A stretch of DNA of 43,654 bases from the NCBI GenBank assembly GCA_903819895.1, contig CAIJFH010000001.1, forward strand, positions 1 to 43,654, written 5' to 3'. The translations under genes were made by a program, and so were the position numbers. The stretch comes from Candidatus Adlerbacteria bacterium (GTDB lineage Bacteria > Patescibacteriota > Minisyncoccia > Phycocordibacterales > SBAW01). This document shows, piece after piece, positions 24,301 through 33,068 of this stretch; the stretch's first letter is position 1, and each line of letters opens with the position of its first letter. The notes below the pieces were generated by a model. It did not search any database. It worked only from the letters and a program-made list of their open reading frames with translations, and was not told the origin of the DNA.

Positions 24301-27300
24301 CGTCGCAGCACCCTCAAAATGGTAGGTGGTGCCGCAGGTCAAGCCGGTAATATGCTGGCTAAACGGACCAACTGTGTAGCTCCCGGTCGAAGATGCGGTC
24401 GAGCCATATCCCATATCAACGCCATAGTTAAATCCTTCGACAGTGACCGTATAGCCGCCTGTTGCCGTGACCGTACCATTGAGCGTTGCGGTGGTTTGGG
24501 TCACATTCGAAGCATCAAAGATGCTTACAATCGGCATGGATGCGGTGGTACTAAATGGCACAACAGAGCCATAACTCGTCCCGGCAATATTTCTCGCATA
24601 GGCGCGAACGAAGTAATTTGTCCCAGGGAGTAGTGTTGAGACGGTGGCGGTGAATGTTGCGGTACCAACCTGTACACCAAGTGACGTCGTAGCAACACCG
24701 GTATGGAAGGAGAAATCCGTGCTATAGATAAACCCCGCATCCGAAGCATCATCACCTCCCGTATTTGTTATCTGCCCCGAGAACGTCGCCCCGTCGGTAG
24801 TAGGACTCTGCACAGCATCAGTCGTCACTGTCGGGGCTGATGCGCAAGTTGCCGTGGTAAATGTCTGATCAGGCGATACAGCGGTGCCGTCCTGACTCGT
24901 TGCAAATGCCTGAACATGGTAGGTGGTGCCACAGGTCAGGGCACTCGAGATATCCAAAAAGAACGGGCCCACACTGTATGGGCCATTGGCCGCAGAGAGC
25001 GTAGTACCGTAGCTCGTGGTGAGACCATAATGGAACCCCTCGGCGGTTACTTGGTCGCCACCCGTTGCGGTGACTGCACCATTAAGTGTAGCTGACGTCT
25101 GAGTAACCGCGCTTGGTGCCGATACCACCACTGTTGGCGGCGCTGTCAGGGTGGTAAACGAGGTAATGGTACCAAACCCTGTACCCCCCGAGTTGGTCGC
25201 GTAAGATCTAAAGTAGTAGTTCACTCCTGCAGCAAGCCCCGAGACAGAGCCACTAAACGGCACTGCACCCACCTGCCCACCCTGGGTGGTCGTGGCAATG
25301 GGGCTCACGAGCGTTGGGTCGGTGCCGTAGGCAAAGCCGGACTGAGTGACCGTTGCGCCCCCGGTTGCTGTCACTTGGCCGTTGAGCATCACGCTCGATG
25401 TCGCCACCGCGGTAGCTGCGGAGGTTGTCACCGAAGGGGGGAACGCGCAAGACAAGGTCGAAAATGTCTGATCAGGCGAGTAGCTGGTACCAGACCCGTT
25501 CGTTGCAAACACCTGGAAGTGATACGTCGTGCCACACTGGAGGTTGTTGAGATCCAGAGGGAACGAGCCAGCAGCAAAGTTACCCATAAACGATGTCGTG
25601 AGCCCGTAGTTGCTGTCTGGGCCATAGTTAAAGCCCTCCACAGAGACCGTCGAACCACCTGTCGCACTCACCACACCAGTAATCGTCGCGCTGGTGCGCG
25701 TTATGTTGGTAGTAGACGACGCAGCGACCACTGGCGCCGACGCCGAGGTGGTAAACGCACTCATCGTGCCAAAACTGGTACCGCTAGAGTTGGTTGCGTA
25801 GGAGCGCACATAGTAGGTCGTTGCTGGTGTCAGACCAGTCACCAAACTACTAAATGTCGCCGTCCCTGTCTGCGCCCCCAAGGTCGTGGTGGCTATTGGG
25901 TTTTGCATCGAGAAGTCGGTCCCGTACACAAACCCCGATTGTGATGCATCCTCCCCGCCCGTGGCTGTAATCTGCCCATTGAGCGTCGCGCTGTTAGTGG
26001 TTACCAACGTGGCAAGATTAGTGGCCACGGTTGGGTTTTGAATATTGGCGGTGGTGAAGGTGTAGGTCGCACCTTTGTTGTCGTCGGTGAGCGTATTGCT
26101 GTCGACGAAGGTCGAAGACACTTTGTAGTGGTAGAGCGTATTTTGCGTCAAACCGGTGAGATACACCTCGTGTGTCGTCACATAGGATGAGCTGTGCTGG
26201 GTGAGGCCATAGGACGCCGTGGTGCCATAGTCCACCTGGCTCGTCGCTGGGCTGTTTGTGGTCCACACAATGCGTGCAGACGTGTTGAGTATTTGGTCGG
26301 CCTGGGGGCTCTCGAGCGTCTCGGAGCCATTCCCGCCCCCACCACTCCCCCCGCCACCTGTCACAACCACGGGCTGCTTGCTAATCACGCTACTGTAGTT
26401 GGCCATATCCCCATCGGTGTCGACCGTGCGCTCTTTGTAGTAGTAGATGGTGGTAGTCGAGACCGACGTGTCGAGGAAGTAGTTGACACTTGGGTCGGTA
26501 ATAGTTGCGTACGGCGACCCACCCCATGTACTCCCGTTGGTCGAGCGCCATACTTGGTAGCTACTAAAGGTTGCGCCCGCCGCCGAGACATATGGTGTCC
26601 AGGTAAAGAGCAACTTGGGCGTGGTGCTTGAAACATCGTTGACGTCCACACTCCCAGGCGGCAACGGTGCCACAGCAGTCGAGGTGCCCACGTTGCCGTA
26701 GATATCACGCACCACAAAAGTCACCGCGGTCGCGTCTGGCGATACATTGGCGGCAAGCACGGTGGATGTCCCAAGCGAGAACGACGTGCCGTTGGGGGTT
26801 GTGGTCGCAAAGAACCCCCCACTACCCGGGTTGAGCCCGTCGTAGGAACCATCTGCGTTGTCGGTTATCTTGTAGTCCTGGATAGCAGCCGATGCGCTCG
26901 CCTGTACCGAGACCGTGCTTGAGGATGATCCATCAATATGCAGCGTGGTGATATTTGGTGGCGTCGTGTCAAGGGTAAAGACACTCGAAGTGGCTACTGC
27001 AGTATGATAGATCGCTTCGCCATCGTCTGCGGTCACACGAACCTGAGCGGTGGTGGAATAATTATTGGGAATCTGTGCGGCTGCATTCCAATATGCAGTG
27101 TAGGTAGTGGTAGCATTGCCTACATAGGACTGCGAAAGAGTAGCGGATGCACCTGACCCGTCCACAATGCCACTAACGTTGTGCCACGACGCCTGCGTCG
27201 AGCAACTGCTAAGACAGTATTGGAAGGATGGCGTGAAGGTCGTGTCATCAGTGTCGAAGAGTCGATACTGGATCTTCACCTTCCCCCAATCTGGGTCGCT

Positions 27301-30192
27301 ACTCGTAGTAATTTGTGTCGACGTGGCACCACTCCCTCCACCAAAAGCGGTCGTGTCGAATAGCGGTGGTGTATTGATAGAATACTGTGCACTTAGGGAA
27401 CTTATCGACGGACTCGCTACCCCATCGTTAGATATGAGCGTTGCTTGCATCTCAAGATACCGATACGTTGGGCTATTTGCCCCACCAGCGCCATTCGCCT
27501 TGATTGCTGTCCCCGAAACCCCAGTAGTAGTTGCGACATAATAATCAGACCAGATTGCATTGTAGAGCGCATCCAAGCCCTGTGCCGCGGTAGCTCCGCG
27601 AGTACGAAACTTAATTTGCGTATTCGAAGGCAGAGTCGCATTCCAACGTAGATTCACCCATGCAGCATCGGCTGAACTATCTGCTTTAAGGTTTTGAATC
27701 GTGCCAGCGTTGTTGCTATTGTTATAGGCGATAGAGATGTTTGAGACCGATGCGTCACCGGTGAGGTCGATACGATACTTGAGTTGTATGCCAGAAGGGT
27801 TTGCAAAGGTGACCGGCGTGCCAACCGTTGTCGCTGTCCACGTAACACCATTGTCGTTAGATAGGTAGTACGCGACCGAACCCGTCTGACCATTGCTCGC
27901 ACTTGCACTAGTAATTGTCGCGTTTTGAATCCCAAAGGACGCATTCGCTATGGTAGTCGATATCGCCGACTGAGTCACGGGCGGGGGCGAGATCATACCT
28001 ACCGCGCCGCTGTTCAATGCAAAGAACACCTTCCCGTTCGAGTGTGCGAGCGACTGTATTTCTACACTGCTGCCCATGGCGTTTTGATACGCGGCAGTAA
28101 GATTGGTCCACACAGGTTTTGAAGCGGGGCCGTAGGAGTACAGCTGCCCTCCGTTTGGACAGGAACCCGATTGACATATGCCTCCAAAATAAAAGTTGGT
28201 GCTCGTGGGATCATAATCGATAGCGCTGGTATAAGGATTCGCACTTGAAACAGAGTTCGCCCCAGACAACGCTACAAACGTTGGCTCCAAAAGAGTACCA
28301 GAGGAGCGATCTGGACTGAATAGAACTCCCGGGGAACCTTGCGCTGCTAGGTTCTGACCACACATGGTGCCGTCGAGATTATTTACTGCGTAGAAATACA
28401 CACCATTCACGCCCGTCGGGGTAGTAACCCCTGTGCCTAGATTAAATCTAGCCCCATACGTACAACACCCACCCGAGCCGTATAGAGCATTTTCAAATGG
28501 ACTATACGTCTCGAAAGTGCTTGCGGACGAAATTCCAGTACCCGAAATAGTCGCCACCGCCCCTGTTCGTAAATTGTACGACTTGAACTGGTTACTCGTC
28601 TTATCCAGTATATAGGCAATACCATTTGCCTCATCGTATGACACTTGAGTCGACGTTGCGGCTAATGCTCCAGTAAGCGTACTCAGATAGGACAGACCGC
28701 TGTACGAAGGTAGCGACATAATTTCACCCTCACTCTCATATGCTGAAACAAGGCCTTCAAACAGTTTTTGACTGTTTGGATCGTACGCCATTCTTACATA
28801 AGTTGCATGCGGGGTTCCATCCAACGGAAAATGCGATGTAACATCAGTGGTTGTATACGGTGCGGTGAGTTGCATCTTGAATACTTTGTCCGTCAGATAG
28901 CTCGACGGCAGGGGCACATTCATGTAGAGATCGTTGGTATCCGAATTGTATGCAAACCCGACTGGATAGTAGTTCGTCGTAAAGTAGCTCGGCAAGCTCG
29001 CTGACACATTGGTGATTATGTTCGTGGTGTTTCGAGTGAGCGCGGTAGTGTGCGTGAACGTATACTCACCTGGATTATAGGTGTATAGGGCGGTAGTGTT
29101 CGCTGGCGACAAGTTGGTATTGTAGACCAATACATCGTCTACAGAACCATTTAAGTAATTACTGTAGTTGTTGGTGCCTTGATACGTGTTGTAGTAGTTG
29201 TATGCCCCGACTACCAGCGGGTCATAGTAGGAAACCGGGTCCACGTGTGTTGCCGCAGACGAGGTCTTGTCGACGCCGTTGATGTAGATCTTGACACTTG
29301 AGCCGTTTCGCACAAACGTGATCTGATACCACGCCCCTGTTGTGATCTGGCCAGCAGCTGTTGACGTGGTCTGAGCGACACTCGATGACTGCCGAGTATA
29401 GAAAGAAACCGCACCAGCGGTGGTGACGTATGCGCCGTACCCAGCACTGTTATTTCCTTTCTGAAACAGGTACGGGGTATTTGAGATGGAATTAAATTTA
29501 AAACGCCCGGATAGCGTGAAGTTCGAAGAAGTAAAATCTCCAACATTGTTTGCTGCAAAAAACTGGCTTGACCCGTCTAGAGTTATCGCTTCTCCGTAGT
29601 TCGTTGGCCCTGCAACTCCTGTTGTTGGCGCATACGCTGTGCTGCCCCAGTTAGTATTCCCACTCACATCATAGACAACATTGCTCGCGCTCCCTGTGCC
29701 AATGGTCGCAGTATCAAACGTCCAATGGGCGACCAAGCCCGTTTTGGGTAGCGAACTGTCTCCGTTTGCAGCAACAGCACCAGACACAATTGATGTTGAG
29801 GTTGCCACATTTGTCGGATTAAGGTGGTAACTTGTCCCGTTTGCACTTGGCCCCTGGGTAAAGTCCTCGGTCGGTAGTGTGTGTGCTAGAGAGCCGGAAT
29901 TAAGCGACACTAATCCGGGCTGTGTGGTCGTATCGATATTCGCAGTGACAACGGTCGATGTTGCGATGCGTCCGTCGCTGTTAACACTCCCCACCGTCCC
30001 ACCCCAGCCGCTCTGGAATGCGGTCTGATTATTCCATGTCGCGGTGTAGGTTGCTGCCTGTGCGGTTGGGAGAGCGAAAATAAGTTGCGAAAAGGTGAGC
30101 GAAAAAATCATCGCGAGCACCATAGCCGACGAGGCAACCTGCCGCACCGTGCGCAGCGTCCGCATCGCATTTTTTCTAAAAAGTTTTTTCAT
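21355..30192 (-). CDS. Giant secreted LamG / fibronectin type III repeat protein (2945 aa)
   Basis: Exported surface or adhesion protein. A Sec signal peptide spans residues 1-46 (basic start MKKLFRKN, hydrophobic core, AQA cleavage motif). A LamG/concanavalin-like domain (about 151-371) has LVAHWTFD, YDVSGN, LDGSSQFF and the late NGSVDDVLVYN. A propeller-like Ser/Thr-rich region spans about 390-780. Further beta-sandwich domains follow, then a GGGGSGGGGNGS linker near residue 1280. Next comes an FN3-like domain, then four copies of a two-domain unit (about 1383-2181), then five or six PapN/FN3-like domains ending each in TFTT. No sortase, S-layer or C-terminal anchor is visible. The ATG at 30190-30192 places the signal peptide correctly; in-frame upstream codons do not. 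It heads an apparent operon with a receiver domain and an ABC transporter. Ligand unknown. Confidence 0.88.
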   Translation of the reverse strand: MKKLFRKNAMRTLRTVRQVASSAMVLAMIFSLTFSQLIFALPTAQAATYTATWNNQTAFQSGWGGTVGSVNSDGRIATSTVVTANIDTTTQPGLVSLNSGSLAHTLPTEDFTQGPSANGTSYHLNPTNVATSTSIVSGAVAANGDSSLPKTGLVAHWTFDTATIGTGSASNVVYDVSGNTNWGSTAYAPTTGVAGPTNYGEAITLDGSSQFFAANNVGDFTSSNFTLSGRFKFNSISNTPYLFQKGNNSAGYGAYVTTAGAVSFYTRQSSSVAQTTSTAAGQITTGAWYQITFVRNGSSVKIYINGVDKTSSAATHVDPVSYYDPLVVGAYNYYNTYQGTNNYSNYLNGSVDDVLVYNTNLSPANTTALYTYNPGEYTFTHTTALTRNTTNIITNVSASLPSYFTTNYYPVGFAYNSDTNDLYMNVPLPSSYLTDKVFKMQLTAPYTTTDVTSHFPLDGTPHATYVRMAYDPNSQKLFEGLVSAYESEGEIMSLPSYSGLSYLSTLTGALAATSTQVSYDEANGIAYILDKTSNQFKSYNLRTGAVATISGTGISSASTFETYSPFENALYGSGGCCTYGARFNLGTGVTTPTGVNGVYFYAVNNLDGTMCGQNLAAQGSPGVLFSPDRSSGTLLEPTFVALSGANSVSSANPYTSAIDYDPTSTNFYFGGICQSGSCPNGGQLYSYGPASKPVWTNLTAAYQNAMGSSVEIQSLAHSNGKVFFALNSGAVGMISPPPVTQSAISTTIANASFGIQNATITSASASNGQTGSVAYYLSNDNGVTWTATTVGTPVTFANPSGIQLKYRIDLTGDASVSNISIAYNNSNNAGTIQNLKADSSADAAWVNLRWNATLPSNTQIKFRTRGATAAQGLDALYNAIWSDYYVATTTGVSGTAIKANGAGGANSPTYRYLEMQATLISNDGVASPSISSLSAQYSINTPPLFDTTAFGGGSGATSTQITTSSDPDWGKVKIQYRLFDTDDTTFTPSFQYCLSSCSTQASWHNVSGIVDGSGASATLSQSYVGNATTTYTAYWNAAAQIPNNYSTTAQVRVTADDGEAIYHTAVATSSVFTLDTTPPNITTLHIDGSSSSTVSVQASASAAIQDYKITDNADGSYDGLNPGSGGFFATTTPNGTSFSLGTSTVLAANVSPDATAVTFVVRDIYGNVGTSTAVAPLPPGSVDVNDVSSTTPKLLFTWTPYVSAAGATFSSYQVWRSTNGSTWGGSPYATITDPSVNYFLDTSVSTTTIYYYKERTVDTDGDMANYSSVISKQPVVVTGGGGSGGGGNGSETLESPQADQILNTSARIVWTTNSPATSQVDYGTTASYGLTQHSSSYVTTHEVYLTGLTQNTLYHYKVSSTFVDSNTLTDDNKGATYTFTTANIQNPTVATNLATLVTTNSATLNGQITATGGEDASQSGFVYGTDFSMQNPIATTTLGAQTGTATFSSLVTGLTPATTYYVRSYATNSSGTSFGTMSAFTTSASAPVVAASSTTNITRTSATITGVVSATGGSTVSVEGFNYGPDSNYGLTTSFMGNFAAGSFPLDLNNLQCGTTYHFQVFATNGSGTSYSPDQTFSTLSCAFPPSVTTSAATAVATSSVMLNGQVTATGGATVTQSGFAYGTDPTLVSPIATTTQGGQVGAVPFSGSVSGLAAGVNYYFRSYATNSGGTGFGTITSFTTLTAPPTVVVSAPSAVTQTSATLNGAVTATGGDQVTAEGFHYGLTTSYGTTLSAANGPYSVGPFFLDISSALTCGTTYHVQAFATSQDGTAVSPDQTFTTATCASAPTVTTDAVQSPTTDGATFSGQITNTGGDDASDAGFIYSTDFSFHTGVATTSLGVQVGTATFTATVSTLLPGTNYFVRAYARNIAGTSYGSVVPFSTTASMPIVSIFDASNVTQTTATLNGTVTATGGYTVTVEGFNYGVDMGYGSTASSTGSYTVGPFSQHITGLTCGTTYHFEGAATNSSGTAVSGDGTFTTAICANAPTVTTSSVTSFTATTATFDGQITVTGGDDATQSGFVYGTTAALVSNAATTTLGAQVGTASFTQDVSGLTPATTYYVKAYAENAGGTGYGSVTSFVTASAPPTVNTLSASAITGTTTVLNGSVLSINGSTVTSEGFAYGTTTEYTMTSSVTGSFGAGAFHQDLVGLECATLYHFAATASNAIGTSTGADQTFTTGACPVVPIITNVVADQVQNTYARITWTTANALSSSVVNYGTDTTYASTTSSNVYTNTHQMYLTGLTPNTPYYFKVSSADSYGETGTDDNNGAGYTFTTATGPAIAGVTATPVGYDGATITWNTDTLSDSYVFYGTTATDTSSYLTAGSAEATTTHSVSLSGLTASTLYYFYVTSKDADGNTSTDNNAGREYTLTTGDDLTPPNIFNITEPLVDSHNIVVYWQTNKPADTQIEYGTIASTTDGSYTGLTTLDSTLVTAHVATISGLAPGTEYYFRIIATDAAGVRGVSDEQMVQTAASEVIVISPSSGSYSNNAATAAKTTPPTINDITIDPINTFDATVNLKVSAPVRTIIDYGPVASSTDATSTPLYTAGSSALSASTNTSIKLGNLLPGTAYHFIATVIDAYGNTTQSDEKTFTTKFSSEDLGNMSLLKAQDIQSKIEDIIQSALPSINPPFMTDPVVSSTTEDSAVVSWATNVKAYTVLDYGDDASFVAAASSTAYASEASDLQTATTTHSITLTNLKSGTKYHFSTHAFIFPQVVSKSPDHTFSTKSGPITPQVLDVKTDSFRIIWTTGSKTSSSIDFTDRSTGTSQTLKDGTLVTAHDVTATNLISGHTYDVKVYGYDVDGNLVTMIGTVPVTTGVDKTPPVVASLHIDSSLIPGRTDIVQSIVSWKTNKPATSAVYYEEGSGSATQALKNKIENDTGFVEDHVVLVPNLKPATIYRIQVSSTDQAGNVETLPIRTIVTPQQSESIVDIIFKNFSSTFNFIH
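23650..26045 (-). repeat. Four tandem copies of a ~600-bp, two-domain (A-B) unit inside the giant gene
   Basis: Each unit encodes two related ~98-aa beta-sandwich domains. Type A carries LNGQITATGG, QSGFVYGT and TTTLGAQVGTATF, ending in YYVRAYAxN. Type B carries VEGFNYG, GPFxxDI and LxCGTTYHF, ending in TFTTAxC. Equivalent B-domain end cysteines fall at about 25447, 24842, 24246 and 23648, a period of 596-605 bp. The nucleotide sequence is well conserved in places; for example, near-identical 36-nt stretches lie at 24012 and 25806. Confidence 0.85.
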
Positions 30193-30296
30193 GTACACCA
30201 AATGCAAACTCTCGCGAGTTGCTTTAACTATAGCGCCAATACGCGCTGCTGCGTGGCACAAACAATGCGCGAGTGGGGATAACTACGCTAGCAAAA

Positions 30297-31088
30297 TCAG
30301 CGCAGCGATTTGTCGACCGAGTAGTCGCCCACTTTGGTGCGCAGGATATGGAGCGCGAGTGCTGGGACACCAAGCCCCTGCCCGAGCCCATGTGCAATCG
30401 ACCGGGCGTACGTACCGCTCGAACACGAAATAGCGACCGTTGCGCACGGGAACATCCTCGTTCCTTTTTTGCTCAACTGTCGCTGCCAGAGCTCCAAAAT
30501 TTCTTCTTGTCTAAAATCGCCCTGCACTTTTCCCACCGACTGCTCGATATGCAGCAACAAGTCCTTCTCGGGTATTTTATATATCTCGTCTAGACGAATA
30601 TCGTATACATTTATTGACTTTCTCGGCAATACGATATTTCCCAATAGACCCTCCCGCGCCCAGGTAAGGAGTGACTTGCCGTCTACTGGTTTGGAGGAGA
30701 ACGGTGGGTATTCCTGCGACACTTGGCCACGAAATTCGTTTAACCCCTGCGCGATGCTCCGGCGATTCACTACCGAGGTGTCGCCACCCTCCATCACCTT
30801 GCCAAGCAGGTCATACGTGTCGGTCGAGAATCCAAACAGCACGTCCAGCACATACTCTTTGTTCATATTGAGGTAGGCGTCATGCATCTTATTTGCCGAG
30901 CCAACCAACGCGATGAGCACCCCCTCGGCCATGGGGTCGAGCCGCCCTGCATACGACAGCACCTCGCTGGCACACTCGGGCTTTTGTATACGCAGCCGCT
31001 CAAGACGCTCGCGCGGCGTCTCCCCTTGCTGCTTGTAGAGGTTGAGGACTTTGCCACCAACGGTGCGTGGGCGCACCATCTCACCCAT
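30297..31088 (-). CDS. truB: tRNA pseudouridine(55) synthase TruB
   Basis: Makes pseudouridine 55 in the T-loop of tRNAs. 263 aa, at the short end of the family. Visible are the opening VGGKVLNLYKQQGETP, the catalytic block SYAGRLDPMAEGVLIALVG with the nucleophile Asp, YVLDVLFGFSTDTYD, and the QEYPPFSSKPVDGKSL motif. The C-terminal SSGTYARSIAHGLGQGLG matches the SxGTYIRSLxxDLG motif. The C-terminal PUA-like tail is reduced. The start at 31086-31088 has AGGAGA 8 nt upstream; longer in-frame starts lack a ribosome site. It is divergent from hisS and upstream of the giant gene on the same strand. Confidence 0.93.
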   Translation of the reverse strand: MGEMVRPRTVGGKVLNLYKQQGETPRERLERLRIQKPECASEVLSYAGRLDPMAEGVLIALVGSANKMHDAYLNMNKEYVLDVLFGFSTDTYDLLGKVMEGGDTSVVNRRSIAQGLNEFRGQVSQEYPPFSSKPVDGKSLLTWAREGLLGNIVLPRKSINVYDIRLDEIYKIPEKDLLLHIEQSVGKVQGDFRQEEILELWQRQLSKKGTRMFPCATVAISCSSGTYARSIAHGLGQGLGVPALALHILRTKVGDYSVDKSLR

Positions 31089-31141
31089 ACTTTTTCTCTC
31101 CTGTAGATGACTACTGTTTTCCTGCGGCATTTCTGTTAGAA

Positions 31142-31147
31142 TACAGT
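31142..31147 (+). promoter_or_regulatory. -10 element of hisS
   Basis: TACAGT ending 8 nt before the ATG at 31156; an overlapping TACAAT ends 3 nt before it. Confidence 0.35.
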
Positions 31148-31155
31148 ACAATCCT

Positions 31156-32406
31156 ATGACCAGCAAAAAAGAGAAACTTTCGACCGAGCCCTACAAGGGC
31201 GTGCGCGACTTCTACCCCGAGGACCAAGCATTCTTCAACTACCTGCTCGCGACCTACCGCAGCGTTGCCGAGCGTTTTGGCTATGTCGAGTATCACGCCT
31301 CGATCCTCGAGCCGTCCGATTTGTACAAGAGCAAAGGTGCCGAAAACGAAGAGATGGTCAACGAGCAGACCTACACCTTTGTCGACCGCGGGCAGCGCGA
31401 GGTGACGCTCCGCCCCGAGATGACGCCAACAGTCGCACGCATGGTCGCTGCGCGTCGTCGCGAACTCGGCTTCCCCTTGCGTCTCTTTTCGATTCCCAAC
31501 GTCTTTCGCTACGAGCGCCCACAGCGCGGGCGCTTGCGCGAGCACTGGCAGCTCAACGTCGACCTCTTTGGCTCGAAGTCGCTCGCTGCAGATGCCGAGA
31601 GTATTGCCGTCGCGGCAGACATTATGCGCGCCTTCGGCGCTACCGAAGACGACTTCGAAATCCGCATCGGCAGCCGCACCTTCTTAAACAATTTCTTGAA
31701 AGAAAAAGGATTGGATGAGGAGCGCGGTAGAAAATTTATCACCCTCTTAGATCGAAGGTCAAAAATATCTGCTGGCGATTTCCACACACAGATGCACGAG
31801 CTTGGTATAGACGCTCCATCGTTCGACCAACTTCCCGTGCCCTCAGATGTTGCAGAAGTTATAGAATTGGTACGCTCGCTTGGTATACACAATGTCCGCT
31901 TCGATTCATCCATCGTGCGGGGCTTTGCCTACTACACCGGCGTGGTGTTTGAGGTGTTTGATACGCACCCCGACAACAACCGCGCGCTGTTTGGCGGCGG
32001 CCGCTACGACAACCTCACTGCGCTGTTTGATGACGAGCCGATTACTGGTGTCGGGTTTGGTATGGGTGATGTCACCATGCGCGACTTTCTCGAGGTGCGC
32101 GGGCTCCTCCCCGCCTACCTGCCACCCACCAAGCTCTATATCGCAGTCGCTTCGGTTGAGAATGTGCCCGACGCCTTGACGATTGCGCAAGAATTGCGCG
32201 CGCAGGGTGTCGCGGTCGCGGTTGACTTTGGCGACAAGAAACTGGCCGACCAGATCAAGGCCGCGACAAAACACCGAGTCCCCTATCTACTGATCGTTGG
32301 ACAAAATGAGGTCACCTCCAACACCTTTGCCGTACGCGACCTCACGTCAGGAAGTGAGACGAAACTCTCGCGAAAAGACCTTGCGTCATTTTTTCTCTCG
32401 CTCTAA
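31156..32406 (+). CDS. hisS: Histidyl-tRNA synthetase
   Basis: Class II synthetase charging tRNA-His, a homodimer in the family. 416 aa, the usual length. Motif 1 region PYKGVRDFYPED; TLRPEMTPTVARMVA; motif 2 FRYERPQRGRLREHWQLNVD. The histidine-binding loops are RGFAYYTGVVFEVF and LFGGGRYDNL, and motif 3 is GVGFGMGDVT. A C-terminal anticodon-binding domain (about 320-416) begins KLYIAVASVE. The start codon follows closely on overlapping -10-like elements and lacks a Shine-Dalgarno site. It is divergent from truB. Confidence 0.96.
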   Translation: MTSKKEKLSTEPYKGVRDFYPEDQAFFNYLLATYRSVAERFGYVEYHASILEPSDLYKSKGAENEEMVNEQTYTFVDRGQREVTLRPEMTPTVARMVAARRRELGFPLRLFSIPNVFRYERPQRGRLREHWQLNVDLFGSKSLAADAESIAVAADIMRAFGATEDDFEIRIGSRTFLNNFLKEKGLDEERGRKFITLLDRRSKISAGDFHTQMHELGIDAPSFDQLPVPSDVAEVIELVRSLGIHNVRFDSSIVRGFAYYTGVVFEVFDTHPDNNRALFGGGRYDNLTALFDDEPITGVGFGMGDVTMRDFLEVRGLLPAYLPPTKLYIAVASVENVPDALTIAQELRAQGVAVAVDFGDKKLADQIKAATKHRVPYLLIVGQNEVTSNTFAVRDLTSGSETKLSRKDLASFFLSL

Positions 32407-32429
32407 TTCTGAAACTGACACCTACTATT

Positions 32430-33005
32430 ATGCGGCGAGTTATTTTTGACATCGAGACAACCGGCGAGGGCATGCAGGGCGGTTTTGATTTGTCTAAGCA
32501 GGAGCTCACCGTGGTGTGCATCCACGACTCAAAGACAAATGAGTTTAGCAGCTACACCAAGGAGACCCTGCCGCAGTTGTGGGCGATTCTCGAGCGCACC
32601 GACGTGCTCGTTGGGTACAACTCCGACCACTTTGATATCCCCATCCTCAACAAATATTACCCGGGCGACCTAACCAAAATTAAGAGTATTGACCTACTCA
32701 AGGAGATAAAAAATATTCTTGGTCGTCGACTCAAGCTCGACTCTATCGCCGAGGCGACTTTGGGCCGAACCAAGACCGCCGACGGTATGCAGGCAGTCCG
32801 CTGGTGGAAGGAGGGCAAGATTGACCTCATTATCCAGTACTGCATCGAAGATGTGCGGATCACCAAAGACGTCTACGAGTACGCAAAGAAGCACAAATCA
32901 CTCAAATACAAGGACTTTGACGGCGTCCGTGAGGTAAAGCTCAACCCCTCGGAGTGGGAAAAGGTGGCAGACGCGGCAGCAATGACCCACACTCTCCCAT
33001 TTTAG
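32430..33005 (+). CDS. DEDDy-type 3'-5' exonuclease (RNase H-like)
   Basis: 191 aa. ExoI motif FDIETTGE with Asp7 and Glu9; ExoII in VGYNSDHFDIPIL; ExoIII YCIEDVRIT, where Tyr and Asp are four residues apart as in the DEDDy subclass. The fold matches the predicted 3'-5' exonuclease family related to the PolB proofreading domain and YprB. Substrate (DNA repair intermediate or RNA) cannot be told. It starts 23 nt after hisS on the same strand and is probably co-transcribed. TACTAT lies just before the ATG. Confidence 0.85.
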   Translation: MRRVIFDIETTGEGMQGGFDLSKQELTVVCIHDSKTNEFSSYTKETLPQLWAILERTDVLVGYNSDHFDIPILNKYYPGDLTKIKSIDLLKEIKNILGRRLKLDSIAEATLGRTKTADGMQAVRWWKEGKIDLIIQYCIEDVRITKDVYEYAKKHKSLKYKDFDGVREVKLNPSEWEKVADAAAMTHTLPF

Positions 33006-33016
33006 GTTTAGCCCGG

Positions 33017-33022
33017 AGATGC
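33017..33022 (+). promoter_or_regulatory. -10 element upstream of the DsbA-like gene
   Basis: TATACT about 45 nt before the ATG at 33069, so this gene, unlike many neighbours, would have a leader. The leader holds a five-codon frame (MYRTL, stop). Confidence 0.4.
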
Positions 33023-33068
33023 TATACTGTCGCTAACGCATTATTAATGTATCGCACATTGTGATTAT

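Noticed and set aside
23650-26045. CRISPR-like array, because of regularly spaced similar sequences
   Set aside because: The period is about 600 bp, the frame is open throughout and the repeats encode protein domains.
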